Assembly: GCA_009377495.1 (NCBI GenBank)
Contig: WHTZ01000034.1
Span: 1-64,000 of the forward strand
Direction of reading: 5' to 3'
DNA length: 64,000 nt
DNA from: Luteitalea sp.
Lineage (GTDB): Bacteria; Acidobacteriota; Vicinamibacteria; Vicinamibacterales; Vicinamibacteraceae
Both the position numbers and the translations under genes were made by a program. The notes under the pieces are model-generated. The model saw only the letters and a program-made list of their open reading frames with translations. It did not search any database and was not told the origin of the DNA. Positions 34,433 through 46,670 of the stretch are shown one piece after another (positions within the stretch are counted from its first letter, which is position 1; each line of letters starts with the position of its first letter).

Positions 34433-34539
34433 GGCGCCCCTTTAGTTAGGGGCGCCAAGCGCGGCTGATGCGCCGGCGCGGCTAAAGCCGCGCCCTACCT
34501 GTCTGTACCCTTTTCCCCTTTTCCCCTTTTCCCTATACT
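34433..34539. repeat. REP-like palindromes and GGGGAAAA run between htpX and the secreted protein
   Basis: GGCGCCCC-TTTAGTTA-GGGGCGCC (34433-34456) is followed by GGCGCGGCT-AA-AGCCGCGCC-CTACC (34475-34499). Then come three units of CCTTTTCC (34508-34533, a variant of the GGGGTAAA family on the minus strand). The GGCGCGGCT/AGCCGCGCCCTACC arms are the same as the termini of the element inside mutS2 (54771-54878). TATACT (34534-34539) sits at the end, seven bases before the next ATG. Confidence 0.75.
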
Positions 34540-34545
34540 GGGAGC

Positions 34546-35268
34546 ATGGCGTGCCGATTTCCGCGTGTAATGGTCTGGTCGCTGACGTGCGCCATGTTGC
34601 CAGGCGTGGTTCTCGCGCAGCAGCCACAGCCGTTCCCGAAGCCAGCCCCCGGGACAACGCCTCCGGCAAAGCCCTCGCGGCCCGCGCCGAGCGAGCCCCC
34701 GGAGGACACCGCGCCCCCCCCGGAGCGCGATCCGCGCGTTCCGGAGGACAAGCCGCTCACTGAACGAGATGTGCGGAGCGGCGATCAGCCGGCACGTGGC
34801 AGGCCCATATCAGTTCAACCACCCGCCACGCGCGGGTCGACAAGCTCCCCTTCGGCCACCTCAGGGCAGGCAGAGCAGAAGCCAGGGGGCGGTCCCGGCG
34901 CCGAGCCTGTGCCAACCGAAGCGACGCTCGGGTTTCCTCTGTTCTCGGGCGCTCAGTTCATGAAGTCCTACAACGCGGGCCAAGGACAACGTTATTACCT
35001 GTTTGGCGCAACCGCCAGCTACACAGAGGTCGTCAGCTTTTACCGCAGCACGTTGCGCAAGGGCGGCAACCGTGTCTTCGACGAGCCGCCGGTGCATATC
35101 TTCGAGGAGGGCCGCTTCGACGAGAACCGTATGGCGTTCCCGCCAAGCGTGACGGTGAGCGACTACACGTGGGGCGGCGCCAAGGGCTATCTCGATCCCA
35201 GGCCAGGCGCGCAGCCGCAGCGATATCCGACCGTCATTCAGATCGTGCCTGGTCCGCGGGAGCGGTAG
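34546..35268 (+). CDS. Secreted protein of unknown function, proline-rich
   Basis: 240 residues. ATG 34546 follows GGGAG by one base, too close for a normal ribosome-binding site, and TATACT lies seven bases upstream, so the message may be leaderless. A signal peptide (VMVWSLTCAMLPGVVLAQQ) is followed by ~110 residues rich in Pro, Glu and Ser. A compact C-terminal domain follows (TLGFPLFSGAQFMKSYNAGQ; YYLFGATASYTEVVSFYRST). I do not recognise this domain. The motif 'ATASYTEVVSFYRSTL' looks like a small ligand-binding or sporulation-type fold seen in other secreted proteins, but I claim no function. Confidence 0.75.
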   Translation: MACRFPRVMVWSLTCAMLPGVVLAQQPQPFPKPAPGTTPPAKPSRPAPSEPPEDTAPPPERDPRVPEDKPLTERDVRSGDQPARGRPISVQPPATRGSTSSPSATSGQAEQKPGGGPGAEPVPTEATLGFPLFSGAQFMKSYNAGQGQRYYLFGATASYTEVVSFYRSTLRKGGNRVFDEPPVHIFEEGRFDENRMAFPPSVTVSDYTWGGAKGYLDPRPGAQPQRYPTVIQIVPGPRER

Positions 35269-35277
35269 ACGCACGAT

Positions 35278-37278
<2,001 letters not shown>

Positions 37279-37282
37279 GCTC

Positions 37283-37288
37283 ACTATA
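37283..37288 (-). promoter_or_regulatory. -10 element of the thiC/TPP riboswitch promoter
   Basis: TATAGT on the minus strand, placed so that transcription would begin about six bases later, right at the 5' edge of the riboswitch aptamer. The -35 region 17-18 bases upstream is poor. Confidence 0.5.
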
Positions 37289-37324
37289 ACATTCCTGGGA
37301 AATTATCAGCGTCGAGTGTTCGGC

Positions 37325-37386
37325 GGACGCCTCGGCGAGGCGTCCCTACCTCCCGCGATGGTAAGGGCGCGTTCGCCGAACGCGCC
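37325..37386. repeat. Two GC-rich hairpins between the methyltransferase and thiC
   Basis: GGACGCCTC-GGC-GAGGCGTCC (37325-37345) and GGCGCGTTC-GCC-GAACGCGCC (37366-37386), both perfect nine-base stems with three-base loops. They lie just downstream of the methyltransferase stop. They may terminate its transcript or be REP-type elements. Together with the riboswitch and the degenerate element they account for most of the gene-free stretch 37033-37396. Confidence 0.65.
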
Positions 37387-37396
37387 GTGCCAGCGC

Positions 37397-38569
37397 CTAC
37401 GCCGCCCGGCGCAGGATGAGACACTTCAGGTAGTACGTTTCCGGCACACCGAGCAGCACCGGGTGGTCGCGTGCCTGCATGCGCTTCTCCACCACGACGA
37501 CCTGGGCGCCGGCGTCGACCGCCGCGCCGAGGACCACCTCGCCAAACGTCGCCTCATCAACGTGCGCCGAGCAGGTGCAGGTGATGAGGTGCCCTCCGGG
37601 GCGCAGTAATCGCAGGGCACGCAGGTTGATCTCTTTGTAGCCGCTGAGCGCGCGCGGCAATGCCGTTTTGCGCTTCGCGAACGCAGGCGGGTCGAGCACG
37701 ATCGTATCGAAGCGATCATCAGCACGCTCCAGCTCGCGCAGGGCATCGAACACGTTCGCCCGGCGCACCTCGAGATTCGTCACGCCGTTGCGCGCGGCGT
37801 GATCGCGAATGCCCGCGCATGCGTCCTCCGAGATGTCGAGCGCGAGCGCCGTCTCACAGTGCCGCGAGAGCCGCAGCGCAAAGCCACCTTGGTAGCTGAA
37901 GCAGTCGAGCAGTCGACCGCGTGCATAGTGTGCCGCCGCCTCGCGATTCTCACGCTGGTCGAGGAAGAGCCCAGTCTTCTGGCCACGCCAGACATCTGCC
38001 TCGTACGTGATCGGCCCGTCCCGGACGGTCACCCGCTTGGGCACTGTGCCGTAGATGGCTTCGACACGCTGCTCGAGGCCCTCGAGCAGCCGCACCTTCG
38101 GATCGTTGCGCGCGAGGATGCCAGCGGGCGCGAAAAGGCCGACCAGTCGGTCCCGAAGCACCGGCAATAGCCGATCGGTGCCCTGAGACAGCGTCTGAAC
38201 AACCAGAACGTCGTCATAGCGATCGACGATGAGCGAGGGGAGGAGGTCGCCTTCGGCATGCACGAGTCGGTACGCCGTCGCATCAATCGCCAGTGCCTGA
38301 CGCACGTGCGAGGCGGCTTGAAGCCGCGCCCCCCACCACTCCGCATCAATCCGTTCATCGGTGTGCGTCAGTAAGCGCAGCGCGATCTGCGAGCGGTCAC
38401 TATAGAGCGCCTGGCCGATGAGGCGGCCGTGGCTATCCAGCACATGAACCACGTCGCCTGCCTGTGCGTCAATCTGCGTCAGGTCGGACCGGTAGATCCA
38501 CAGATGGCCGTTCTCGAGGCGCTGGAGGCCACGCCGGGTAATGCTGACAGTTGGGGGTGAATGACGCAT
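37397..38569 (-). CDS. Class I SAM-dependent rRNA methyltransferase, RlmI-like with PUA domain
   Basis: About 391 residues from ATG 38569. The N-terminal PUA-like part ([21 protein letters not shown]) and the central [20 protein letters not shown] are characteristic of the RlmI/YccW group. The Rossmann core has [17 protein letters not shown] and the catalytic segment [12 protein letters not shown]. It probably makes 5-methylcytosine in 23S rRNA. It is divergent from glyA with 48 bases between start codons. The target base is inferred from the family. Confidence 0.87.
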   Translation of the reverse strand: MRHSPPTVSITRRGLQRLENGHLWIYRSDLTQIDAQAGDVVHVLDSHGRLIGQALYSDRSQIALRLLTHTDERIDAEWWGARLQAASHVRQALAIDATAYRLVHAEGDLLPSLIVDRYDDVLVVQTLSQGTDRLLPVLRDRLVGLFAPAGILARNDPKVRLLEGLEQRVEAIYGTVPKRVTVRDGPITYEADVWRGQKTGLFLDQRENREAAAHYARGRLLDCFSYQGGFALRLSRHCETALALDISEDACAGIRDHAARNGVTNLEVRRANVFDALRELERADDRFDTIVLDPPAFAKRKTALPRALSGYKEINLRALRLLRPGGHLITCTCSAHVDEATFGEVVLGAAVDAGAQVVVVEKRMQARDHPVLLGVPETYYLKCLILRRAA

Positions 38570-38617
38570 CTTCACAACGCTGTCCCGGCCTCGACACCCA
38601 TAGTACAATCGGCTCGC

Positions 38618-39889
38618 ATGACTACGGAAGCTGTCTCGCTCCTCCTTCGCACGCTCACCGAGACCGACCCGGAGATTGCCGCGGCCGTCCGTGACGAAGT
38701 CGACCGCCAGAACAGCGGTCTCGAGCTCATCGCATCCGAGAACTTCGTGAGCCTCGCCGTGCTCGAAGCCGTGGGCTCGGTGATGACCAACAAGTACGCC
38801 GAGGGGAAGCCCGGTCGCCGTTACTACGGCGGATGCGAATTCGTCGACGTTGCCGAATCATTGGCCATCGATCGCGCGAAAGAGCTCTATGGCGCGGAGC
38901 ACGCGAACGTTCAACCACACTCGGGCGCGCAGGCGAACATGGCGGTCTACGTCGCGATGCTGAAGCCTGGGGACACGGTGCTCGGCATGAACCTCGCCCA
39001 CGGCGGCCACCTGACGCACGGCCACCCCCTCAATTTCTCGGGGAAGTTCTACACGGTCGTACCGTACGGCGTGCGGCAAGAAGACGAGCGGATTGATTAC
39101 GACGCGCTCGAGCAGCTCGCGCACGAGCACAAGCCAAAGCTGATCATCGTCGGCGCCAGCGCGTACCCACGTGTGATTGACTTCGCCCGCATCGCGCAGG
39201 CGGCCCAAGCCGTCAATGCCCCCGTCATGTGTGACATCGCGCACATTGCGGGACTGGTTGCGACCGGTGTCCACCCAAGCCCCGTCCCGTACGCCGACTT
39301 CGTCACGACGACGACGCACAAGACGCTGCGCGGCCCGCGTGGCGGGATGGTGCTCTGCCGGGCGCAGCACGCCAAGGAGCTCGACAAGGCGGTCTTCCCT
39401 GGCGTGCAGGGCGGGCCGCTCATGCACGTGATCGCCGGAAAAGCGGTCTGCTTCAAGGAGGCCATGTCGGCGGACTTTGCCGAGTACCAGCGTCAGATCG
39501 TGACCAACGCGCAACGGCTCGCCTCGACCTTGTCCAGTGCGGGCTTTCGTCTCGTGAGCGGCGGCACGGACAACCATCTCATCCTGGTCGACGTCTTCTC
39601 CCGCGGCATCACTGGCAAGGTGGCAGAAGCGGCGCTGGGCAAGGCAGGCATTACCGTCAACAAGAACGCGATCCCGTTCGACAAGAATCCCCCAATGGTC
39701 GCGAGCGGCATCAGAATCGGCACGGCCGCGGTGACGACACGTGGCATGCGCGAGCCGGAGATGGATCTCGTTGCCGACTACATCGCGCGCGTGCTCGCGA
39801 GCCCAGATGAGGATCGCGTGCTGGGCGCGGTCCACGCGGAGGTAAAGGCGCTGTGTCGGAGGTTCCCGTTGTATCCGCCTCCGGCCTGA
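38618..39889 (+). CDS. glyA: Serine hydroxymethyltransferase
   Basis: 423 residues from ATG 38618. The PLP enzyme interconverts serine and glycine with tetrahydrofolate. [31 protein letters not shown] and the PLP lysine site [15 protein letters not shown] are all present. A -10-like TACAAT (38604-38609) lies eight bases before the ATG with no ribosome-binding site, suggesting a leaderless message. Its last 37 bases overlap the start of the helicase gene. Confidence 0.97.
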   Translation: MTTEAVSLLLRTLTETDPEIAAAVRDEVDRQNSGLELIASENFVSLAVLEAVGSVMTNKYAEGKPGRRYYGGCEFVDVAESLAIDRAKELYGAEHANVQPHSGAQANMAVYVAMLKPGDTVLGMNLAHGGHLTHGHPLNFSGKFYTVVPYGVRQEDERIDYDALEQLAHEHKPKLIIVGASAYPRVIDFARIAQAAQAVNAPVMCDIAHIAGLVATGVHPSPVPYADFVTTTTHKTLRGPRGGMVLCRAQHAKELDKAVFPGVQGGPLMHVIAGKAVCFKEAMSADFAEYQRQIVTNAQRLASTLSSAGFRLVSGGTDNHLILVDVFSRGITGKVAEAALGKAGITVNKNAIPFDKNPPMVASGIRIGTAAVTTRGMREPEMDLVADYIARVLASPDEDRVLGAVHAEVKALCRRFPLYPPPA

Positions 39890-41898
39890 CGGGCGCAACG
39901 GACGCCAGCCTCGCATCCGACGGCCCGCTCGCGCGCGTCCTGACGGGCTTCGAGCCACGCCCTGGTCAGCGCGAGATGGCCGCCGCGGTGGCGGAGGCGC
40001 TGGGCCGTGCCAGCGTCCTGTTGGTCGAAGCAGGCACCGGCACGGGCAAGACGCTCGCGTATCTCATTCCCGCCATTCTCAGCCGGCAGCGCGTGCTCGT
40101 CTCGACCGGCACGAAGAACCTCCAAGAGCAGATCTTCTACAAGGACCTGCCCTTGCTGCAGCACACGCTCGGCGTCCGCTTCACCGCGACGTACATGAAG
40201 GGGCGAGCGAACTATTTGTGCCGTCATCGCTTCGAGCAGTTTCTCGCCGAGGGCGCGCTGCTCCCCGACGATCGCGTCCATTTCGCGCTGGTGGAGGAAT
40301 GGGCCGCGCACACGGAGACGGGCGACCGGGCCGAAATCGACGAGCTGCCCGACGACCTGGCGTTCTGGAGCGACATTGCGGCGACGCCCGAACAATGCCT
40401 CGGTACATCTTGCCCGCACTACCAGGATTGCTTCGTCACGCAGATGCGGCAGCGCGCCGCAGAATCGGACATCGTCATCGTCAACCACCACCTCCTGTGT
40501 GCGGATGCGGCATTGCGCCAGCATGCGGTTGGTGAGGTCATCCCGGCCTGCGACGTTGCCATCATCGACGAGGCGCACCAGCTCGAAGAGGTGGCAACCC
40601 AGCATTTTGGCGTGAGCGTCAGCACGTATCGGCTCGAAGAGATCGTGCAAGATGGCCGACGCGCGTTGGTTGCCCCGAAGCAAACGGATGGGCAGGCCGG
40701 AGCCGTCGGTCCAGCACGCGCGGACGCATCTCGGCGGGATCGCGTGGCGCGCGCCGTCGAAGAGATCGATGCCGCCGCGCGCCACTTCTTTGGCGCGCTC
40801 GATCGCAAGCGGTCGAGCGCGCGAGAGCCCGGCCGAAAAGGGGACGGGAGTCGCCGATCCCTGTTCGATGATCGCGTGCGTGTGACGTCCGAAGCACTCG
40901 CCGACGTCCGCGAGCCCGCGCGGGAGCTCGCCGGTCGGCTCGCCACGCTGACCACGGCCATCGATGACCTGAGGGAGGCGCACGAAGATCTTCGCGCCAT
41001 CGCTCGCCGCGCGACCGATCTCCGTGAACAGCTCGCCTTTCTGCTCGAGGCAGGCGACCAAAATTTCGTCTATTTCCTCGAATGGCGCGGTCGCGGGGTG
41101 TTTCTACGCGCAGCGCCGGTAGACGTCTCGCACATCATCCGCGAGCTGCTCCTCGACCGCATGCGTGCGACGGTGCTGACGTCAGCGACGCTTGCGGTCG
41201 ACAACTCGTTCGAGTACGTGCGGTCAAGGCTTGGGATTCGTGAGGCGATGGAGCTTCGGCTACCGTCGGAGTTCGACTACGCGACGCAAGCGACCCTATA
41301 TTTGCCGCGAGGTCTCCCCGACCCTCGGTCGGCCGCGTTCGCGGCCCGAGCCGGCGAGGAAGTGGTTGAGATCTTGAAACGGACCGAAGGCCGGGCGTTC
41401 GTGCTGTTCACGAGCTACGCGACGATGCGCGAGGTGCGAGCCAGAGTAGCGGCGGCGCTGCCGTACCCGCTCTTCGTCCAAGGGACCGCGCCGCGCTCTC
41501 GCCTGGTCGAGCAGTTTCGTTCGACGCCAAACGCCGTCCTGCTGGGAACCGCCAGCTTCTGGCAAGGCGTAGACGTCGTCGGAGAAGCGTTGAGCTGTGT
41601 GGTCATCGACAAGCTGCCGTTCGCCTCCCCGTCTGATCCCGTTACGGCTGCCCGCATCGACGCGCTCAAAGAGCGCGGCGAGGACGCGTTTGGCAGCTAT
41701 CAAGTGCCGATGGCTATTCTGACGCTGCTCCAAGGCCTCGGCCGACTCATTCGATCGCGAACCGATCGAGGTGTGCTCGCCATTCTCGACCCCCGCCTGC
41801 ATACCATGGGCTACGGGCGACGATTCCTCCAGGCGCTGCCGGCCGCGCCAGTCACGCGCACCCTCGACGACATTGCACGCTTCTTGAGCACCGAGTGA
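39853..41898 (+). CDS. ATP-dependent DNA helicase, DinG/YoaA (XPD-like) family
   Basis: 681 residues from GTG 39853, overlapping glyA by 37 bases. Walker A is [17 protein letters not shown]; the DEAH box is [11 protein letters not shown]; motif VI-like [15 protein letters not shown] and the [16 protein letters not shown] arginine-finger segment follow. Four cysteines compatible with an XPD-type iron-sulfur cluster are visible (one in YLCRHRFEQ, then [12 protein letters not shown]). It would unwind DNA or resolve R-loops and G4 structures. G-rich repeats are common in this window. Confidence 0.92.
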   Translation: MSEVPVVSASGLTGATDASLASDGPLARVLTGFEPRPGQREMAAAVAEALGRASVLLVEAGTGTGKTLAYLIPAILSRQRVLVSTGTKNLQEQIFYKDLPLLQHTLGVRFTATYMKGRANYLCRHRFEQFLAEGALLPDDRVHFALVEEWAAHTETGDRAEIDELPDDLAFWSDIAATPEQCLGTSCPHYQDCFVTQMRQRAAESDIVIVNHHLLCADAALRQHAVGEVIPACDVAIIDEAHQLEEVATQHFGVSVSTYRLEEIVQDGRRALVAPKQTDGQAGAVGPARADASRRDRVARAVEEIDAAARHFFGALDRKRSSAREPGRKGDGSRRSLFDDRVRVTSEALADVREPARELAGRLATLTTAIDDLREAHEDLRAIARRATDLREQLAFLLEAGDQNFVYFLEWRGRGVFLRAAPVDVSHIIRELLLDRMRATVLTSATLAVDNSFEYVRSRLGIREAMELRLPSEFDYATQATLYLPRGLPDPRSAAFAARAGEEVVEILKRTEGRAFVLFTSYATMREVRARVAAALPYPLFVQGTAPRSRLVEQFRSTPNAVLLGTASFWQGVDVVGEALSCVVIDKLPFASPSDPVTAARIDALKERGEDAFGSYQVPMAILTLLQGLGRLIRSRTDRGVLAILDPRLHTMGYGRRFLQALPAAPVTRTLDDIARFLSTE

Positions 41899-42032
41899 CA
41901 GGCCCGCCACCCACGCTGCCTCACAGAGCGACTGTCCCGCGAGGTTACCGACGGGTGTACACTTGGGGCGTCCATGGCTTTTCTCTCCGACCCCGGCGAG
42001 GCTGCCGCACTGGGGTCACTTGGAGGACCGCG

Positions 42033-43007
42033 ATGATCCGCACCTTTGTCGGCCAGCGAGTCCGTCGGACAGCGCTGGCGCTCACGTTCGCGCTCTGGGC
42101 GGTACCGGCGGCCGCCCAAACGACCGGGATGGTCCAAGGTAAGGTGGTCGACGAACGTGGCAAACCGGTCGAGGATGCGACGGTCACCATCGAGTTCAAG
42201 GACATGGCCGGCCGCAAGCTCGAGACGAAAACCAACGGGAGAGGCGAGTACGTGCAGGTGGGACTGCAGCCCGGCGCTTATGTCGTTACGGCGTCAAAGG
42301 AAGGCGTGGGCACCGAGACACAGGAGGTCACCGTGCAGGTCGCCCAGACCGCGCAGGTGGATTTCCAGCTCACCGCCTCCTCCGGAGGTAAGACGCCCGC
42401 CTCGCCCGAAGCCCGAAAGCAGGCCGAGCAAGCCACGAAGCTTTTCAACGAGGGCGTCGAAGCGAGCAAAGCGGGCAAAGAGGATGACGCGATTCAGAAG
42501 TTTACGGAGGCGTCCAAGCTGCTGCCCTCATGCTACGAGTGCCATTTCAACATCGGCCTTGCCCACGTGCGGAACGACCAACCAGACCAGGCCGAGGCGG
42601 CGTTCAAGCAGGCCATCGAGGCGAACCCGAAAAAGCCCGATCCGTACGGCCGACTTGCCGCGCTTTACAGCAGCCAGAAGAAGTACGACGAAGCCGCTAA
42701 GATGAGCGCCAAGGCAGGGCAGCTTGGCGGCGAAGGTGGCGCGGCCGGCGGCGGCGCGAACGCGTTGTTCGATCAGGGCGTGAACCTGTGGAATGCGGGC
42801 AAGATCGCCGAGGCCACGCAAGCGTTCGAGCAAGCCACCAAGGCCGACCCCAAGCACGCCGGGGCGCACTATCAGCTCGGGCTCGGCTATCTCAATCAGG
42901 GCAACATGGACGAGGCCGCGAAAGCCTTCGAGACCTACTTGAAGCTCGAGCCTGATGGCGAGCACGCGGAGCAAGTCAAGGGCCTGCTCGCCACGCTCAA
43001 GAAGTAA
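42033..43007 (+). CDS. Secreted TPR protein with carboxypeptidase-regulatory-like domain
   Basis: 324 residues from ATG 42033, with GGAGG seven bases upstream. A signal peptide (RRTALALTFALWAVPAAAQ) is followed by a carboxypeptidase-regulatory-like beta-sandwich (VQGKVVDERGKPVEDATVTI). Tetratricopeptide repeats fill the rest (CYECHFNIGLAHVRNDQPDQ; GAHYQLGLGYLNQGNMDEA). Such periplasmic scaffolds are common in Acidobacteriota. The partner is unknown. Upstream in-frame codons to 41895 are non-homologous. Confidence 0.85.
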   Translation: MIRTFVGQRVRRTALALTFALWAVPAAAQTTGMVQGKVVDERGKPVEDATVTIEFKDMAGRKLETKTNGRGEYVQVGLQPGAYVVTASKEGVGTETQEVTVQVAQTAQVDFQLTASSGGKTPASPEARKQAEQATKLFNEGVEASKAGKEDDAIQKFTEASKLLPSCYECHFNIGLAHVRNDQPDQAEAAFKQAIEANPKKPDPYGRLAALYSSQKKYDEAAKMSAKAGQLGGEGGAAGGGANALFDQGVNLWNAGKIAEATQAFEQATKADPKHAGAHYQLGLGYLNQGNMDEAAKAFETYLKLEPDGEHAEQVKGLLATLKK

Positions 43008-43025
43008 CGCGTACCTCATTGACAC

Positions 43026-43757
43026 GTGACGTCCGCCTCCGGCTCAACCGCGAGTGAACGCGAGGCGCGCATCGCCGCCAATCTCGCGGCGGTTCGTGCT
43101 CGCCTCGAGACTGCTGCCCGCCGCGCTGGGCGCGATCCGGGCGCGATCCGCCTCGTTGCGGTCTCGAAGACGTTCGGCCCCGATGACATCCGCGCCGCGG
43201 TTGCGGCTGGCCAGCGTGACTTCGGTGAGAACAAAGTCCAGGAGGCACTCGAGAAGATCGACAAGACCCGCGATCTCGATCTGCGCTGGCACCTCATCGG
43301 GCACTTGCAATCGAACAAGGCCAAGAAGGGAGCTCGGTTCGCCTACATCCACGTACTCGATCGTGTCGAGCTGCTGGAACGACTGGAGCGCGCGATCACC
43401 GAGCAGGACACCGCGCCCGAGTTGCTGGTGCAGGTCGACCTCGCGCACGAGCCAACGAAGCACGGGGCACGCGTCGAGGCGCTGGACGCCATTTTCGAAG
43501 CGGTGGCGCGCTGCTCTGCTGTCCGTATCATCGGGCTCATGCTCTTGCCCCCGTGGCTGGAGGATCCGGAAGCCGTCCGACCGTGGTTTCGCAGGCTCGC
43601 TCAGTTGCGCGACACGCTGCTCGCTCGCGGCGTACCGTCTGCCATGCTCCGTGAGCTCTCGATGGGCATGAGCCACGACTTCGAGGTCGCGATCGAGGAA
43701 GGCGCAACCATGGTGCGCGTCGGCTCGGCGATCTTTGGCAAGCGCCCGCTAGGATAG
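43026..43757 (+). CDS. YggS/PROSC family PLP homeostasis protein
   Basis: 243 residues from GTG 43026, 18 bases after the TPR gene. It has RLVAVSKTFGPDDIRAAV (PLP-lysine in VSKT), FGENKVQEALEK and HLIGHLQSNKAKK, and the phosphate-binding MGMSHDFEVAIEEGATMVRV with VGSAIFGKR. The family binds PLP and balances vitamin B6 and amino-acid pools without a clear enzymatic activity. Followed by REP-like hairpins and a DUF167 gene; yggS-yggU pairing is common. Confidence 0.93.
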   Translation: MTSASGSTASEREARIAANLAAVRARLETAARRAGRDPGAIRLVAVSKTFGPDDIRAAVAAGQRDFGENKVQEALEKIDKTRDLDLRWHLIGHLQSNKAKKGARFAYIHVLDRVELLERLERAITEQDTAPELLVQVDLAHEPTKHGARVEALDAIFEAVARCSAVRIIGLMLLPPWLEDPEAVRPWFRRLAQLRDTLLARGVPSAMLRELSMGMSHDFEVAIEEGATMVRVGSAIFGKRPLG

Positions 43758-43762
43758 CGCCC

Positions 43763-43830
43763 GGCGGCCCTAAAGGGCCGCCCTACACCGCCGACGAGCG
43801 ATGGCGGTAGGGCGCGGCTTGAGCCGCGGC
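43763..43830. repeat. REP-like hairpins between the YggS and DUF167 genes
   Basis: GGCGGCCC-TAAA-GGGCCGCC (43763-43782) and GTAGGGCGCGGCTTGAGCCG (from 43807). The first matches 16036-16059 and the second contains the GCGCGGCT arm of the mutS2 element. They fill the 83-base gap. Confidence 0.7.
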
Positions 43831-43840
43831 CCGTTCTACG

Positions 43841-44173
43841 ATGCTCGCTTTGCCCGACTGGCTGAACGACACATCCGAAGGCTGTGTGATGACCGTGCGC
43901 GTGATAGCGCGCGCACGCCGCAGCGAGCTGAGCGGTCAGCGCGGGAGCGCGCTGCTGGTTCGAATCGCTGCGGCACCGGTCGGGGGCGCTGCCAACGAGG
44001 CCCTGTTGGACCTTCTGGTGCGTTGCCTGAACGTCCCCCGCCGCGGCCTGCGCATCGTGGCAGGCGCGCGCAGCCGTGACAAGCGAATCGCGCTCACGGG
44101 CCTCACGGCAGCCGACGTCGTCCGCCGCCTCGCGCCAGGACTTGACGATGGCCTCCCCCCAGGGAGATGCTGA
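43841..44173 (+). CDS. DUF167 (YggU) family protein
   Basis: 110 residues. The family core LLVRIAAAPVGGAANEALLDLLVR and VPRRGLRIVAGARSRDKRIAL is clear. YggU-type proteins are small, widely conserved and of unknown function, and commonly follow yggS as here. The start is uncertain within ~45 bases (ATG 43841 chosen because the domain begins with LPDWLNDTSEG). Confidence 0.82.
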   Translation: MLALPDWLNDTSEGCVMTVRVIARARRSELSGQRGSALLVRIAAAPVGGAANEALLDLLVRCLNVPRRGLRIVAGARSRDKRIALTGLTAADVVRRLAPGLDDGLPPGRC

Positions 44174-44197
44174 CAACACGCACCTGCTGAGGCAAGC

Positions 44198-45964
44198 ATG
44201 AACATCCTCGTTCCGACCGCTGTGGCACTCGTTGGGCTCGCAGTCGCGTATCGCCTTTACCCTCGGTACATCGCGCGCGTCTTCCAGGAAGACGACCGCC
44301 ATGCCGTTCCGTCGCGACGGTTGGCAGACGGTGTCGATTATGTGCCGAGTCGGACGCATGTCGTCTTCGGCCACCACTACGCCACCATTGCGGGCGCCGG
44401 GCCCATTGTCGGCCCAACGCTGGCCTTGGCGTTTGGCTGGCAGCCGGTCTGGCTGTGGGTGCTGCTGGGCGGTATCTTCTTTGGTGCCGTGCACGACATG
44501 TCGGCGTTGTTCACGAGCGTGCGCGAGCAGGGCAAGACCATCGGCGAGATCGCCAGGCGCGCGCTTGGGCCGGCGGGTTATGTGCTCTTCGTGCTGGTGC
44601 TCATCTTCGTCCTCACGCTGATCAACGCGATCTTCCTCAATCTCAGCATTACGGCGCTGACATCCATCTACCCGCTCGCCGCGCTCAACCTCCCACCAGA
44701 CCAAACCCTGCTCGGCACGGTCGTGGACGGCGGCGCGGTCAAGGCGCACATTGGTGGCATCGCGACGACGTCGGTCATTGTCATTACGGCGTGTGCGCCG
44801 GCGCTTGGGTGGTTGATCCGCCACGAGAGCCTCTCGACCCGCGCGGCGTACCTCCTCGCGCTTGTCGTGTGTGTCGCGAGCATCGTGCTGGGCTTTTGGC
44901 TCCCAGTGCGTGTCGATGGTGAGACGTGGCGGTACCTGATGACCGCGTACGTGTTTCTCGCGTGCGCACTGCCCCTCTGGTTCATACTGCAGCCGCGCGA
45001 TTTCACGAACGTGCAAATCCTGTACGGGGGACAACTCTTGCTGCTCGTGTCCGTGGTGATCGCCGGCGCGGGTGGCGTGACGATCCAGGCGCCGGCCGTG
45101 GCGACCGCTGAAGGTGCGGCGCTCATGCACGGCCCTATGTGGCCCCTGCTGTTCATCACGGTGGCGTGCGGCGCGATTAGCGGCTTCCACAGCCTCGTGG
45201 CGAGCGGTACGACGGTGAAACAACTCCCGAAGGAGAGCGACTGCCGGCGCGTGGGCTACGGGGCGATGGTCGTCGAGAGCTTTCTGGCCGTGTTGGTGAT
45301 CGTGGCGGTTGCGTCGATGCTGCCGCGTAGCGAGTATCTCGCCCTTGTCTACCCGCCGGACGCGCAGGCGAACCCGATTCTGGGTTTCGCGGTCGCGGCG
45401 GGTCGCCTGGTGCACGCCGCGCTCCCGATTGTGCCGGTGGCCATCGCCGTCGTCATCGGCATTCTGATGGTGGAAGGCTTCGTCGTCACGACGCTGGACA
45501 GCTCCGTGCGCCTCTGCCGGTATCTCCTGGAGGAGTTTTGGGGCTTTGCGTTTGGTGGAGCTGTTCCAGCGGTGTTCCGCAGCATCTACTTGAACACGGG
45601 CATCGCGGTGGGGTTGATGTTCTTCTTTTCCGTGAGCGGGACAGTTCGGCAGATGTGGCCGGTGTTTGGCGCCGGGAATCAGCTCATTGGCGCGCTGGCG
45701 CTCGTCACGGTCAGCGTGTGGCTGGCGCAGCGGGCGCGTCAAACCCTGTTTGCCTTGGTGCCGGCTCTCTTCATGATTGCCACCACGATCGCCGCGCTCG
45801 CGGTGATCGCGCGTGTGAATCTCGCCGGCGTCAACACGGTTCTGGGCGTGACGGCGGTCGGGCTGTTCGTCCTGGCAATTGGGGTCGTGATAGTCGGCGC
45901 CGGACGCTTCGTACAGGCGCTGCAAGCGGAAGCGCCCAAGCCGCTCGTCACCGTTGAGCCATAA
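44198..45964 (+). CDS. cstA: CstA-family pyruvate/peptide transporter
   Basis: 588 residues with many hydrophobic helices. Signatures near the N-terminus are FGHHYATIAGAGPIVGPTLA and WVLLGGIFFGAVHDMSALF. SGFHSLVASGTTVKQLPKES and MVEGFVVTTLDSSVRLCRYL lie in the second half. CstA/BtsT proteins take up pyruvate or peptides under carbon starvation. It follows the DUF167 gene by 24 bases and converges on lepB with an eight-base gap. It is shorter than E. coli CstA but normal for many phyla. Confidence 0.94.
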   Translation: MNILVPTAVALVGLAVAYRLYPRYIARVFQEDDRHAVPSRRLADGVDYVPSRTHVVFGHHYATIAGAGPIVGPTLALAFGWQPVWLWVLLGGIFFGAVHDMSALFTSVREQGKTIGEIARRALGPAGYVLFVLVLIFVLTLINAIFLNLSITALTSIYPLAALNLPPDQTLLGTVVDGGAVKAHIGGIATTSVIVITACAPALGWLIRHESLSTRAAYLLALVVCVASIVLGFWLPVRVDGETWRYLMTAYVFLACALPLWFILQPRDFTNVQILYGGQLLLLVSVVIAGAGGVTIQAPAVATAEGAALMHGPMWPLLFITVACGAISGFHSLVASGTTVKQLPKESDCRRVGYGAMVVESFLAVLVIVAVASMLPRSEYLALVYPPDAQANPILGFAVAAGRLVHAALPIVPVAIAVVIGILMVEGFVVTTLDSSVRLCRYLLEEFWGFAFGGAVPAVFRSIYLNTGIAVGLMFFFSVSGTVRQMWPVFGAGNQLIGALALVTVSVWLAQRARQTLFALVPALFMIATTIAALAVIARVNLAGVNTVLGVTAVGLFVLAIGVVIVGAGRFVQALQAEAPKPLVTVEP

Positions 45965-45971
45965 CACCCCC

Positions 45972-46670
45972 CTAATGAATCTGGTGTCCCAATCGACTCC
46001 AGCGGGTGCGCGTGAAGAAGTGCGCGAGCGTGGAGAAGAAGTTGCGCGCGCCCGCCCCGACGCCTTCGTCCTGATAGATCTGCGGGCTGACCTCGTAGGA
46101 CCAGTAGATCATTAGCGCCTTTCCTTTGACGTAGTCGCGCGGCATGAAGCCCCAGTAGCGGCTGTCCTGGGAGTTGTCGCGGTTGTCACCCATGACGAAG
46201 TAATGATCTGGCGGTACGTCCTGCGGCGCGTACCGCTCCCGGAGGTCGAAGGCGGTGATCTCGGTCTGGCCCGAGGCTGGCGGCGTGAGGAAGTGCACGT
46301 ACGGCTCGTCGAGCGGCCGGCCGTTGATGTAGACCTTCTTGTTGCGCATCTCGACGGTCTCACCCGGCAGGCCAATCACGCGCTTGATGAAGTCCCGTTC
46401 CGGGTCCTCGGGATACTTGAAGACCACGATGTCGCCGCGGGCGATCGTCTGGACCGGCAACACCACCCGCTCGAGCCCCATGGCAGTGGGGGCATACGCC
46501 CACTTGTTGACCACGAGATGGTCGCCGATGAGCAGATTGTTCTCCATCGATCCCGTCGGAATCTTGAACGCCTGGAACACCCACGTGCGGATGAACAGCG
46601 CCAGAATCACCGCGATCACAATCGACTCGAAGTACTCGCGAATCGTCGACTTCTTGAACGTTGTCGTCAT
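45972..46670 (-). CDS. lepB: Signal peptidase I
   Basis: 232 residues. One membrane helix (residues about 14-33), then the catalytic serine in [20 protein letters not shown] (S41) and lysine in [14 protein letters not shown] (K96). The [11 protein letters not shown] box follows. It cleaves Sec signal peptides at the outer face of the inner membrane. It overlaps lepA by four bases, the usual lepA-lepB operon. Confidence 0.97.
   Translation of the reverse strand: MTTTFKKSTIREYFESIVIAVILALFIRTWVFQAFKIPTGSMENNLLIGDHLVVNKWAYAPTAMGLERVVLPVQTIARGDIVVFKYPEDPERDFIKRVIGLPGETVEMRNKKVYINGRPLDEPYVHFLTPPASGQTEITAFDLRERYAPQDVPPDHYFVMGDNRDNSQDSRYWGFMPRDYVKGKALMIYWSYEVSPQIYQDEGVGAGARNFFSTLAHFFTRTRWSRLGHQIH

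Noticed and set aside
39778..41061. 427-codon minus-strand frame opposite the DinG-like helicase
   Set aside because: Antisense shadow; the helicase motifs on the plus strand are unambiguous.
43601..45967. Long open frame (788 codons) antisense to cstA
   Set aside because: Arg/His-rich low-complexity translation with no domains, opposite a clear transporter; a normal shadow of GC-rich codon use.
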